Shown: positions 44,764 to 58,009 of the stretch, in pieces
How positions within the stretch are numbered: the stretch's first letter is position 1
How the letters are laid out: each line of letters opens with the position of its first letter
Assembly (NCBI GenBank): GCA_002104985.1
Contig: MCGO01000017.1
Location: 496,001 to 560,000 of the forward strand
Reading direction: 5' to 3'
From: Rhizoclosmatium globosum
Taxonomy: Eukaryota > Chytridiomycota > Chytridiomycetes > Chytridiales > Chytriomycetaceae
DNA length: 64,000 nt
Position numbers and translations under genes: made by a program
The notes under the pieces: model-generated
Seen by the model: only the letters and a program-made list of their open reading frames with translations
Told to the model about the DNA's origin: nothing
The model's database searches: none

Positions 44764-47700
44764 TGAAAGTAGACGTCAGTACTGTGAGTAAGAGTTAGTA
44801 ATTGAGTCGCGTCCAAGCCAACAATCAAACCCACACGCAGCAACGACGTCTCCAGCGACTATTCCCAATCCACTAGATTCCACGCATTGATTCGATTGTA
44901 GTAGGTGGTAGGAGACGTCAGTGCTGCGAGTAAGAGTTAAGTAATTGAGTCGCGTCCAAGCCAACAATCAAACCCACACGCAGCAACGACGTCTCCAGCG
45001 ACTATTCCCAATCCACTAGATTCCATGCATTGATTCGATTGTAGTAGGTGGTAGGAGACGTAGTGCTGCGAGTAAGAGTTAGTAATTGAGTCGCGTCCAA
45101 GCAAGAATCAAACCCACACGCAGCAACGACGTCTACAGCGACTACACCAATCCACTAGATTCCACGCATTGATTCGATTGTAGTAGGTGGTAGGAGACGT
45201 TAGTGCTGCGAGTAAGAGTTAGTAATTGAGTCGCGTCCAAGCCAAGAATCAAACCCATACGCAGCAACGACGTCTCCAGCGACTATTCCCAATCCACTAG
45301 ATTCCATGCATTGATTCGATTGTAGTAGGTGGTAGGAGACGTCAGTGCTGCGAGTAAGAGTTAGTAATTGAGTCGCGTCCAAGCCAAGAATTAAACCCAC
45401 ACGCAGCAACGACGTCTCCAGCGACTATTCCCAATCCACTAGATTCCATGCATTGATTCGATTGTAGTAGGTGGTAGGAGACGTCAGTGCTGCGAGTAAG
45501 AGTTAGTAATTGAGTCGCGTCCAAGCCAAGAATTAAACCCACACGCAGCAACGACGTCTCCAGCGACTATTCCCAATCCACTAGATTCCATGCATTGATT
45601 CGATTGTAGTAGGTGGTAGGAGACGTCAGTGCTGCGAGTAAGAGTTAGTAATTGAGTCGCGTCCAAGCCAAGAATCAAACCCACACGCAGCAACGACGTC
45701 TACAGCGACTATTCCCACTCCACTAGATTCCACGCATTGATTCGATTGTAGTAGGTGGTAGGAGACGTCAGTGCTGCGAGTAAGAGTTAGTAATTGAGTC
45801 GCGTCCAAGCCAACAATCAAACCCACACGCAGCAACGACGTCTCCGGCGACTATTCCCACTCCACTAGATTCCACGCATTGATTCGATTGTAGTAGGTGG
45901 TAGGAGACGTCAGTGCTGCGAGTAAGAGTTAGTAATTGAGTCGCGTTCAAGCAAGAATCAAACCCACACGCAGCAACGACGTCTACAGCGACTATTCCCA
46001 TCCACTAGATTCCACGCATTGATTCGATTGTAGTAGGTGGTAGGAGACGTAGTGCTGCGAGTAAGAGTTAGTAATTGAGTCGCGTCCAAGCCAACAATCA
46101 AACCCACACGCAGCAACGACGTCTCCGGCGACTATTCCCACTCCACTAGATTCCACGCATTGATTCGATTGTAGTAGGTGGTAGGAGACGTCAGTGCTGC
46201 GAGTAAGAGTTAGTAATTGAGTCGCGTCCAAGCCAACAATCAAACCCACACGCAGCAACGACGTCTCCGGCGACTATTCCCACTCCACTAGATTCCACGC
46301 ATTGATTCGATTGTAGTAGGTGGTAGGAGACGTCAGTGCTGCGAGTAAGAGTTAGTAATTGAGTCGCGTCCAAGCCAACAATCAAACCCACACGCAGCAA
46401 CGACGTCTCCGGCGACTATTCCCACTCCACTAGATTCCACGCATTGATTCGATTGTAGTAGGTGGTAGGAGACGTCAGTGCTGCGAGTAAGAGTTAGTAA
46501 TTGAGTCGCGTCCAAGCCAAGAATAAACCCACACGCAGCAACGACGTCTCCAGCGACTATTCCCAATCCACTAGATTCCACGCATTGATTCGATTGTAGT
46601 AGGTGGTAGGAGACGTCAGTGCTGTGATTAAGAGTTAGTAATTGAGTCGCGTCCAAGCCTGAATCAAACCCACACGCAGCAACGACGTCTCCAGCGACTA
46701 TTCCCACTCCACTAGATTCCACGCATTGATTCGATTGTAGTAGGTGGTAGGAGACGTCAGTGCTGCGAGTAAGAGTTAGTAATTGAGTCGCGTCCAAGCC
46801 AAGAATAAACCCACACGCAGCAACGACGTCTCCAGCGACTTTCCACTCCACTAGATTCCACGCATTGATTCGATTGTAGTAGGTGGTAGGAGACGTCAGT
46901 GCTGCGAGTAAGAGTTAGTAATTGAGTCGCGTCCAAGCCATGAATCAAACCCACACGCAGCAACGACGTCTCCAGCGACTATTCCCACTCCACTAGATTC
47001 CACGCATTGATTCGATTGTAGTAGGTGGTAGGAGACGTCAGTGCTGCGAGTAAGAGTTAGTAATTGAGTCGCGTCCAAGCCATGAATAAACCCACACGCA
47101 GCAACGACGTCTCCAGCGACTATTCCCACTCCACTAGATTCCACGCATTGATTCGATTGTAGTAGGTGGTAGGAGACGTCAGTGCTGCGAGTAAGAGTTA
47201 GTAATTGAGTCGCGTCCAAGCCAAGAATCAAACCCACACGCAGCAACGACGTCTCCAGCGACTATTCCCACTCCACTAGATTCCACGCATTGATTCGATT
47301 GTAGTAGGTGTAGGAGACGTCAGTGCTGCGAGTAAGAGTTAGTAATTGAGTCGCGTCCAAGCCAAGAATCAAACCCACACGCAGCAACGACGTCTCCGCG
47401 ACTATTCCCACTCCACTAGATTCCACGCATTGATTCGATTGTAGTAGGTGGTAGGAGACGTCAGTGCTGCGAGTAAGAGTTAGTAATTGAGTCGCGTCCA
47501 AGCCAACAATCAAACCCACACGCAGCAACGACGTCTCCGGCGACTATTCCCACTCCACTAGATTCCACGCATTGATTCGATTGTAGTAGGTGGTAGGAGA
47601 CGTCAGTGCTGCGAGTAAGAGTTAGTAATTGAGTCGCGTCCAAGCCAACAATCAAACCCACACGCAGCAACGACGTCTCCGGCGACTATTCCCATCCACT

Positions 47701-50700
47701 AGATTCCACGCATTGATTCGATTGTAGTAGGTGGTAGGAGACGTCAGTGCTGCGAGTAAGAGTTAGTAATTGAGTCGCGTCCAAGACAAGAATTAAACCC
47801 ACACGCAGCAACGACGTCTCCGGCGACTATTCCCACTCCACTAGATTCCACGCATTGATTCGATTGTAGTAGGTGGTAGGAGACGTCAGTGCTGCGAGTA
47901 AGAGTTAGTAATTGAGTCGCGTCCAAGCCAACAATCAAACCCACACGCAGCAACGACGTCTCCGGCGACTATTCCCACTCCACTAGATTCCACGCATTGA
48001 TTCGATTGTAGTAGGTGGTAGGAGACGTCAGTGCTGCGAGTAAGAGTTAGTAATTGAGTCGCGTCCAAGCCAACAATCAAACCCACACGCAGCAACGACG
48101 TCTCCAGCGACTATTCCCATCCACTAGATTCCACGCATTGATTCGATTGTAGTAGGTGGTAGGAGACGTCAGTGCTGCGAGTAAGAGTTAGTAATTGAGT
48201 CGCGTCCAAGCCATGAATCAAACCCACACGCAGCAACGACGTCTCCAGCGACTATTCCCACTCCACTAGATTCCACGCATTGATTCGATTGTAGTAGGTG
48301 GTAGGAGACGTCAGTGCTGCGAGTAAGAGTTAGTAATTGAGTCGCGTCCAAGCCAACAATCAAACCCACACGCAGCAACGACGTCTCCGGCGACTATTCC
48401 CACTCCACTAGATTCCACGCATTGATTCGATTGTAGTAGGTGGTAGGAGACGTCAGTGCTGCGAGTAAGAGTTAGTAATTGAGTCGCGTCCAAGACAAGA
48501 ATAAACCCACACGCAGCAACGACGTCTCCGGCGACTATTCCCACTCCACTAGATTCCACGCATTGATTCGATTGTAGTAGGTGGTAGGAGACGTCAGTGC
48601 TGCGAGTAAGAGTTAGTAATTGAGTCGCGTCCAAGACAAGAATTAAACCCACACGCAGCAACGACGTCTCCGGCGACTATTCCCATCCACTAGATTCCAC
48701 GCATTGATTCGATTGTAGTAGGTGGTAGGAGACGTCAGTGCTGCGAGTAAGAGTTAGTAATTGAGTCGCGTCCAAGCCAACAATCAAACCCACACGCAGC
48801 AACGACGTCTCCGGCGACTATTCCCACTCCACTAGATTCCACGCATTGATTCGATTGTAGTAGGTGGTAGGAGACGTCAGTGCTGCGAGTAAGAGTTAGT
48901 AATTGAGTCGCGTCCAAGCCAACAATCAAACCCACACGCAGCAACGACGTCTCCAGCGACTATTCCCACTCCACTAGATTCCACGCATTGATTCGATTGT
49001 AGTAGGTGGTAGGAGACGTCAGTGCTGCGAGTAAGAGTTAGTAATTGAGTCGCGTCCAAGCCAATGAATCAAACCCACACGCAGCAACGACGTCTACAGC
49101 GACTATTCCCACTCCACTAGATTCCACGCATTGATTCGATTGTAGTAGGTGGTAGGAGACGTCAGTGCTGCGAGTAAGAGTTAGTAATTGAGTCGCGTCC
49201 AAGCCAACAATCAAACCCACACGCAGCAACGACGTCTCCGGCGACTATTCCCACTCCACTAGATTCCACGCATTGATTCGATTGTAGTAGGTGGTAGGAG
49301 ACGTCAGTGCTGCGAGTAAGAGTTAGTAATTGAGTCGTGTCCAAGACAAGAATAAACCCACACGCAGCAACGACGTCTCCGGCGACTATTCCCACTCCAC
49401 TAGATTCCACGCATTGATTCGATTGTAGTAGGTGGTAGGAGACGTCAGTGCTGCGAGTAAGAGTTAGTAATTGAGTCGCGTCCAAGCCATGAATCAAACC
49501 CACACGCAGCAACGACGTCTACAGCGACTATTCCCACTCCACTAGATTCCACGCATTGATTCGATTGTAGTAGGTGGTAGGAGACGTCAGTGCTGCGAGT
49601 AAGAGTTAGTAATTGAGTCGCGTCCAAGCCAACAATCAAACCCACACGCAGCAACGACGTCTCCAGCGACTATTCCCACTCCACTAGATTCCACGCATTG
49701 ATTCGATTGTAGTAGGTGGTAGGAGACGTCAGTGCTGCGAGTAAGAGTTAGTAATTGAGTCGCGTCCAAGCCAACAATCAAACCCACACGCAGCAACGAC
49801 GTCTCCGGCGACTATTCCCACTCCACTAGATTCCACGCATTGATTCGATTGTAGTAGGTGGTATGAGACGTCAGTGCTGCGAGTAAGAGTTAGTAATTGA
49901 GTCGCGTCCAAGACAAGAATTAAACCCACACGGCAGCAACGACGTCTCCGGCGACTATTCCCAATCCACTAGATTCCACGCATTGATTCGATTGTAGTAG
50001 GTGGTATGAGACGTCAGTGCTGCGAGTAAGAGTTAGTAATTGAGTCGCGTCCAAGCCAACAATCAAACCCACACGCAGCAACGACGTCTCCAGCGACTAT
50101 TCCCACTCCACTAGATTCCACGCATTGATTCGATTGTAGTAGGTGGTAGGAGACGTCAGTGCTGCGAGTAAGAGTTAGTAATTGAGTCGCGTCCAAGCCA
50201 ACAATCAAACCCACACGCAGCAACGACGTCTCCGGCGACTATTCCCACTCCACTAGATTCCACGCATTGATTCGATTGTAGTAGGTGGTATGAGACGTCA
50301 GTGCTGCGAGTAAGAGTTAGTAATTGAGTCGCGTCCAAGACAAGAATTAAACCCACACGGAGCAACGACGTCTCCGGCGACTATTCCCACTCCACTAGAT
50401 TCCACGCATTGATTCGATTGTAGTAGGTGGTATGAGACGTCAGTGCTGCGAGTAAAGAGTTAGTAATTGAGTCGCGTCCAAGCCAACAATCAACCACACG
50501 CAGCAACGACGTCTCCGGCGACTATTCCCAATCCACTAGATTCCACGCATTGATTCGATTGTAGTAGGTGGTAGGAGACGTCAGTGCTGCGAGTAAGAGT
50601 TAGTAATTGAGTCGCGTCCAAGCCAACAATCAAACCCACACGCAGCAACGACGTCTCCAGCGACTATTCCCATCCACTAGATTCCACGCATTGATTCGAT

Positions 50701-50875
50701 TGTAGTAGGTGGTAGGAGACGTCAGTGCTGCGAGTAAGAGTTAGTAATTGAGTCGCGTCCAGCCAAGATCAAACCCATACGCAGCAACGACGTCTCCGGC
50801 GACTATTCCCACCACTAGTTCCACGCATTGATTCGATTGTAGTAGGTGCCAGGAGACGTCAGTGCTGCGAATGAG
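44764..50875. repeat. 142-bp satellite array, about 43 units
   Basis: A continuous 6.1-kb head-to-tail array with a period of 142 bp. Each unit contains GGAGACGTCAGTGCTGCG and, about 50 bp later, CGCAGCAACGACGTCTCC, which are imperfect reverse complements (16 of 18 positions), so each unit can form a hairpin. Unit variants cluster: CAATCCACTAGATTCCATG forms dominate near the left end and CACTCCACTAGATTCCACG forms dominate further right. A recurrent 1-2 base deletion (CCCATCCAC) appears in scattered units. The minus-strand open frames of about 69 residues shift frame every unit (142 is not a multiple of 3) and are not credible genes. The array begins just upstream of the 44.5-kb gene and ends about 370 bp before the CEP164-like start; the terminal units are the most diverged. 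Confidence 0.95.
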
Positions 50876-51245
50876 AATTGTTGAGTCTGAAACGAACAAG
50901 TCTGAGTCCTCGTGCAACTGTCCTTCGAAGGTTTTGAGTGGCGCGTTCAATGTTCTACAGCAAGGGCGCTTTCCATTTGGAGGGTCTCTTGCGTCTTCTT
51001 CAAACGCCTGTGCTGCAGGAGTCGCCACACAGCATTCGGACAGACGAAAAAATGAAAAGGGACTGGCGCAGAGGCAGATCAATCATGAATCTGTCCAGGA
51101 TCCAAAGCTGTTTTCTTTTTGATGGAATTAAACGCAGAAACAAAGATGAAGTCGATGTTGAAATTGTCTTAGTTTTGTTTGACAAAACAAACACTCTTGA
51201 TCGCTTTCATAAGGTACTTGCGCCTTCGCACTACTTGCTTCGAAT

Positions 51246-54200
51246 ATGTCTGGACAGCAAATTGTGGCTCGAAGAAGAGTAAGTTCTTTTTGGAACAGCA
51301 GGTTGTAATTTGATGTCAGGTTCGACGAAAACTATGAACCCACTGAGATGGTGATCATCATTTCGATAACCAATCTGTCGAATCTTTCGTGTTGATCAAC
51401 TTCACTTAATAGAGGTTCTTGAGTATGCGCGCTTTCTTGGTATGGATGAAGAACATGACAAGCATTTATTCTGGATTGCGCGCGAATCATTGAAAGCCCC
51501 TCTTCCGGCAGACTGGAAACCATGGTACCTTAACTTCTCTATTTGGTTTGAGCTAAAGTGGTCTTTTGTTTGACAGCCAATCTGACGAAGGAAACATCTA
51601 CTACTTCAACTTTAAGACTGGAGAGAGTATCTGGGATCACCCTTGTGACGAACATTACAGACAGCTTTATGAACGAGAGAAAAAGAAGGCGGAGGGTGGG
51701 GCTGAGGTTGGTTGGTTATTTTCTTGATTTGACAACTAAAACCCAACCAGAAGAAGTCAACAGGAAAGCAGAAGGAAGCCGGAATCGAAAGAATCAAAGA
51801 CTGCTCGAAGCTCGCGTGAATCTGTATGGATCATAATATGAATGTGTGAATATCACTAACCTTGACCCACCCAGTCAAAGTCTCCACGACCGCAGAGTGC
51901 AATTTTGAAAACCCAAATACCTGAGCTCCAAACCGCCGTCCCTGTCTCTATCTCCTCGAAAACCTTTGACTCCCCTCCAACCTCTTGGCGCTTTGAAACC
52001 CTTTGATTCTATTGCACCCCTTGGCGGTCCTCTAAAACCAACCGCGTCTGAAAAACCATCTTTTTAGCACCATCGTCTCTAGGTGGAATTAAAGGGCCTG
52101 GAGCTTCAAAACTCTCAACAAATCCGAAATATCAAGTTCTCTCTCTCATGAAATACTTACAGACAAATCCGATAAGAGTGATGTCTTGGAAGTTGACCTT
52201 GATGATGACGAAGATGATGATGACGATGACAATTTCTTCACTCCCATCAAAAAAGACACGAAACGGAAATGTCGAGACCAAAGCACAACCAAAGACGAAG
52301 TAACGTCATTCAATAGCCAATCGCAGCTGGCCCTTAACTCTCGATATCAGCGAAACGAGTCTGTTATTGACTCTATGGGATGAAGGAATGGTTAAACCAA
52401 AACTGAAGCCGTTTGCAGCAGAATTAAATAGTGATAGCAGTAGCATACAAGAACTGAACGCGTCTCGCTCGAAAAACCAAAGAGGAACGTCCGTGATTGA
52501 ACCAAAAGTAGAATCTATCAAGAAGATTGACTCTGATTCAGACCCCTCTATTTCAGAAGACCCTGTTTCTCCCTTCATCAAACCAGCTACCTCTCTCAAC
52601 GTGAAAAACGACGCGGATCCTATTTCACGAGTTTTAAACAGACTTTCTGACAATGAATCTGATGTGGACAGTAGTGATATAGACAGAAGCAAAAGGAAGG
52701 AGATAAAATCACAGACTGACGATGAGGGTGATATTATTAGTGACTTTGAGGATGAAGATGGACTTTCGTCTCTTGCTCTCCCTGGATTGGACGCGCCGAA
52801 AACCAGAAGCCACGTAAAAAAACCAACTGTAACATCTGATGTTGCGACAGACGAATCGAGCAAAGTGTCCGACTTCAGCTCGATTCAACCTTCAACAAAG
52901 AAAGACGGTGGTGCTCGACCAGCTACTACCGTTGAATCAGTAGTAGCCACGAACGAGCCAAACGTGAAACCTACAGCTCTCAAGGATGGCCTATCTTCAA
53001 CTTCAAAATTGGCTTCAGGAGATTTGAAAAGTATCTCGAATATTCCAAGTATCTCCAGCTTGTATGATAAGTATGGAGCCGGCCCAGAGCGCCCTCCTTC
53101 GTCCAACAAAACCTCAACGCGACGCTTCAAAGTCTCCTATTCCTCGATCAACCTCAAACTTGGATCAATCTAAGCAGCTCGACACGAAAGTGACGTCGTT
53201 AACGGTTGACGTTGTGAATCCACGCGATCATTTGGATAGCCATGACCATTACGTTGAATATGAAGTCGTTTCGACGGTATGCACCAGCTTACTTTGAATA
53301 CCTTTCACTGACTGTTGGACATTCAATAGGCCAATATACCTGGCTTTGATGCAAAAGGTGACGTTCGACGTCGCTACAAAGACTTTGCAGCTTTTCGAAA
53401 TGACCTTACACATGAATTTCCTGGTCGTGACTTTCCTGAACTTCCACCAGCGACGACTGTCCAGTTCAGTAAAGATAAAGAAGTCATTGAGAAGCGTCGA
53501 GTACTGTTCTCAAAGTTTTTGAAAGAGTGAGTGAAATTACTGTTTAGAGGAAGCTGACCTCAAAACAGTATTGCCGACGATGACTATCTTCATACCCGAG
53601 CCAAGGCCCTGCGAAAGTTTTTCCAAGAAGCAACGTATGTTCCAGCCGAAAAACTACCTACGCATCTCAATGTCGACCATGTTAAATACACGGCATTGGA
53701 GGTTGACGTTTTGAGACCGCAAATACAGTACGACGGTGTAGAAAGCTACGTTGACTATGAGATCACCTCAATCGTGAGTTTTCAGAATAACCGACGCTTG
53801 TTTGTTCTTACCCCTTTAACATAGTCAAAATTCCGAATTTTGACGACAAGGGCAATGTTCGAAGGTCTTACAGAGACTTTGAGGCGTTCCGGAATGATTT
53901 GTCGCACGAGTTTTCCTAATCGAGATTTTCCAAATTTGCCACTGGAAGACGCAGTCAAGTTCAGCAAGTCACCTGAGTTTAACGAGACGTGTCGTATACT
54001 TTTTGCACAGTTCTTAAGAAGTATGTAAAAGGAGGAGTCGTGAGGCGCGCCTAATCATTATTTAGAATTGCCGAGGATCATTATCTACACACTCGCTCCA
54101 AGGCGTTGCAAAAGTTCTTGCATGATAAGCAGTATCAACCCACGAACGAGATTCCAAGACCAAGAGGACGAAACATCGACGCGGCTGTTCTGTCACCAAA

Positions 54201-57098
54201 CACCATGACGAAAACAAATCTAGTGCTACACAGAATGCTATATTGGGATCCAGTTCTCCCTTGAAGCCAACATCCGTCTCAAATGCGAACCTTCTCAAAG
54301 TTGCAACTTCAAGTGAAGAAGATACACAATCAGCTTCGTCTCACAACGACCTCATTTCACCGAAAGTGAAGCAGGTCCTTGGTCTCCCGGAAGAAAAGCA
54401 TCATGTCGAAGTTCAAGGATTGAATGCACGTACTGCTTCACAAGCTTCATTGAAGGCCAGGCACTTGTTGGGTCTTCCAACTGGAACTTCCACGGATCCT
54501 CATTCTCCGAGCGGACAATCGCCTGGCGGTACCTCACCGACAGTCCAAAAAGAGAAACTTCATGCCTTACGGGCCGATCTTGAAGCTGAGTGGGATAAGA
54601 TCGAAGCTCAAGAACGTGCAAAACATGAAACTGATGTGAAAGAGATCAAAAAGCGTATAAGCAAAAACTGGAAGCAGCGGAGGAAGCAGAAGAGGAGAAA
54701 CTACGAAAGTTGATAAAAGAAGTAAAGGCTGAGAATACCAGAAGTCTGGAAGTTCTTCGAGAAGGAAACGAGGCGGCTATTCAAAGACTTCGCTTGGATT
54801 TTGCTGAAGAGGAGCTTCAGATTAAAGCTGATGGGGAGAAGCGTCTCGCTTCGTTCCGAGCAACTGATGTTGAACAACGTGAAAAGTTTATTGCAGCCCA
54901 GGCGGCAGAGTTTGAGTCATACCAAGAAGAATTGAAGAGCAAATATCGTAGCCGACGAATGCAACTCGAATCTGAAGAGCAAGAAAGATACAACTCTCAC
55001 GCTCGTGATATCCAATCCAAACATGAAGCTCAACTCGCTGTTCTAAAAGAAAAGTTGAAGGAAACTCAGGAGCAGACATTGGCTTCGAATTTGACAAACT
55101 TGTCAGAACTGGAACGAATCAAATACGAAAAACGAGCAAGAATCTATTCGACAAAAGTATGAGATTCAACTGGCGGAGCTGAAATCAAAAGAGCAGCGTA
55201 AATTTGAGTCTCTAAGAATGGAAGTTGAGTCTTCAACTGAGGCGAAGCTACATGAAATCAAAGAAGCAGCCCGCAAAACGCATCACAGAAGAACGAGAAG
55301 CCTCCGAAAAATTGATTGCCGCAGCGGAACAAGACGCAAAAACCAAAGAATCACTTGAAAAATCGCGCATCAAATGGAACACAGTCGTCAACTCGGACCG
55401 ACTTCGTCTTGAATTGGACTCCGAACTGAGAAAAACAGATATAGAGCTTCGACAACAATACACTCTTGACCTAGAAACATTGAAACTGTCAAGTCTCAAA
55501 GAAGCCGACGAAAACAGCGAAGAATCACGAACGACCACGCGCGAATGATTTCCATGCTTGAAGCTGATTACGCACGTAAAATTGATGATATTAAGACAAA
55601 GCTTTACATGGGTGAAAAGGAGGAAGAGTTGCGTGTCATTATGGAGACAGAACAAGAGTTGGAACAACGCCGACAAAAAGTGATTTCTCAACAACGCGAG
55701 GTTGCACAATTGGAAACGAGAAGTTGAATATGCAAGACAACGTGTGTCACTTGAAAAGATGCTCTGGCTCAAATGGAACGTGGCGTCACAACTGCAATGG
55801 CCCGAGAAAAGGGAGCTTACCGTGCTGGATTGGAACAAAAGCATACTTCGCCAATATCTGATTTACCTCCGTCAATACCACGAAAGCATGACGAAAGTGA
55901 TGCCCACCATCAACATCAACATGGAAATCATCATGCAACGCCACACGCTGCTGCTCGCTCAATGATGCTTCAAGAAAGTGATTTAGATGCTCTGAGCACT
56001 AACGAAAATATGACTGTCCCAACTGTGTCCACTCCGAAACTCAAAAATCACAGTTACAAGAACTTCACCACTGAAAAGATTGATCGTCTTGTGGATGCTG
56101 CGTTTGGAGTATCCCCGAAGAAGAAAGCGTTTCCTGTCAAACTCAAGTACGAGAGTGATGACGAAACTCATCTGATTTGTGAGTTGCTTTCTTATTCAAA
56201 TCAGTTATTAACTATTCCGCAGGGACATTGAGGAACTTCCATCGAGGAGTATGAGTCCGATTTCTCGAATTCAGAGACAGTTGGAGCTGAACGCACGAGA
56301 TATTAGACGGGCGCAAAAGGCAAAGAAGAAGAGGGCGTCTGGCAAGGGATCTGATTCAGGATTCAGTGAAGTACGACAATCAATTTCCACAAACTATCGA
56401 GCTTACTTTGAATATAGTTGGAAGAACTTACCAAGGAATTGGCGCAGAAATCCTCATCCCTACAAGCTCAATTAGTTGCCGCCAGAGCCGAAGCAAATCT
56501 AAACAAACAACTGGCTCTAAATCTTTCAAAAGCTGAGAAGGTGTGTATCTCCAATTTCCCTAGACGTTAAACTTAGGTGTTAACTTTTTGGACAGGATCC
56601 AAAACAAGAACCTCAACCAACACCATACCACATTCATTCTCCCTACACGCTCAAAACTTCACATTACCACTACCCAAAGCTCCAATGATGCTTCCATCAA
56701 CTGTTCAAGAGCTGGGACACGCAACTCTCGAATATGCTGGGAAGAGCCCGCGTTTCCAAAGACATTGTGAACCGAGAACTCGCGTCAATCCCCAAGTCTC
56801 CAAAACCGAAGTCATCGCCCCACAAAAGTTGACGGCTATATCAGTCCATTTACAGGCAATGCATCAATCTATCGGAGCAAAGACGGAAACGTTTGGAAGA
56901 TTACATCAAAGTAGGCCACCATCACCAAGCCATATGCGGCCAAGAAGTGCATTGGCTGGCGGCACTGGATTAAGTCAATGGGAAGAGAGCCATAATAGCT
57001 CAGAGGCGAAGCTTGTGCAACGGAAGGCTTGGTTAGAACGGTTCATTATGAGAAAAATAGATTTTAAGCCAAGTTGGCTTTACAATAAACGTTTATGA
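51246..57098 (+). CDS. CEP164-like ciliary distal-appendage protein with WW, tandem PX and coiled coils
   Basis: The start MSGQQIV, then [13 protein letters not shown] (one extra base near 51265), mirrors the CEP164 N-terminus. The exon 51417-51523 gives [32 protein letters not shown]. After an intron comes the WW domain [20 protein letters not shown] plus [14 protein letters not shown], the CEP164 signature. A linker with [20 protein letters not shown] resembles the CEP164 Pro/Leu-rich region, then an acidic region. Two PX-like domains follow (53240-53665, 53745-54150), each with an R-x-Y-[KR]-D-F motif (RRYKDF, RSYRDF), FP..DFP.LP and a YLHTR segment. They share intron positions, indicating an internal duplication. 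From 54540 to about 55960 there is long Glu/Lys/Arg-rich coiled coil, then a C-terminal region ending PSWLYNKRL. Several slips are present. CEP164 anchors basal bodies to membrane; PX domains usually bind phosphoinositides. One gene is inferred from continuity. Confidence 0.75.
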
Positions 57099-57471
57099 GT
57101 TTTGATAGATATAATCCAGTTGGAAAGTTGTGCAAATGAAACCTTGTTTGGGTCGAAACGGATTTTTGACCATGTTTCATACTAAAAGTATCGATTGTAC
57201 TGAATTAATTAGACTCATTTGTTTCTTGAAATTTCGATGAGCGCAACTTTTCACAACTGATTAAACGTGAGCCAATGATTGCCCAAACTTGGTTTCGTCA
57301 AAAAAAATTTCTTTCCCACATCAAGTGCTCAGTCAAAAATACGTTACACTGTCCATCTGACAGAGTATTATGCAAACACATGCCACTCTCAAAGGCTTCA
57401 CGTCAAAAGAATCATGGAAATCGAGTTCTTGTCTGTGCGTCGCCGCCAACATAAAATGCAAAAATCAAAGC
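57099..57471. other. Intergenic region, nothing recognised
   Basis: 373 bp between the CEP164-like stop and the tRNA. AT-rich; no conserved frame or repeat seen. Confidence 0.5.
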
Positions 57472-57543
57472 CTCCCATACGGGGAATCGAACCCCGACCG
57501 CCGCCGTGAAAGGGCGGAATCCTGACCGTTGGACTATATGGGA
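57472..57543 (-). tRNA. tRNA-Glu (anticodon TTC)
   Basis: On the minus strand a complete 72-nt cloverleaf folds. The acceptor stem TCCCATA pairs with TATGGGA. The D arm contains AGTCCAACGGTCAGGAT. The anticodon stem CCGCC/GGCGG encloses the loop CTTTCAC with anticodon TTC. The T arm GGGGTTCGAATCCCC is perfect, and the discriminator is G. There is no intron, and no CCA is encoded, as expected for a nuclear gene. A T-rich tract in transcript sense, within about 35 bp downstream (minus strand, near 57440 and lower), is weak. Confidence 0.95.
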
Positions 57544-58009
57544 TTTAAAGTCGCAAAACGGTTTATAAATATAAAGTCTATTTTTACTCCAAAAAGGAGC
57601 TCCGTGAACTCAATAATGACCGTCCTATTTATTTACATGTTGCATGAAAGACTGCATTATTTTACAGTCATAACTGAGTTGTGATAAGAGATTGTGTAGT
57701 TGCTACCCTAGTCAGAACGTCAGAGGTGCAGTTCAAACTTGAGTATTGGGATAGCTGTTGAGAAGAAATTTGGAACGTTATCTCCTTGACTATCGTCGAG
57801 AACGACGATGTATGACACCACTCTCACTGACACAAACGTACATCAAGATCTATTTATTGATGAAATAATTGCATCAGATTGGGCTGCACGGGTATCACTC
57901 CTGATAAAAACCCTAATTCTCCGATTGGAGGAGCAAGTTGAGAGCAAGCACAGACACAACAACGTGCGACTCCAATTTTTTGCTTCCCCTTAATTTCGAC
58001 AAAAAACAA
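57544..58009. other. Intergenic region upstream of surface-protein cluster
   Basis: 466 bp with no recognised gene; a short open frame here has no family resemblance. It contains the probable promoter of the first cysteine-rich gene. Confidence 0.45.

Noticed and set aside
44764..50875. Dozens of about 69-residue minus-strand open frames in the satellite as a repeat protein or gene family
   Set aside because: The unit is 142 bp, so the frame changes every copy; the frames arise from one repeated sequence, and single-base indels between units are tolerated. No plausible start or splice structure links them.
44764..50875. CRISPR-like array
   Set aside because: Units are repeated over their full length with no variable spacers, and the genome is eukaryotic.
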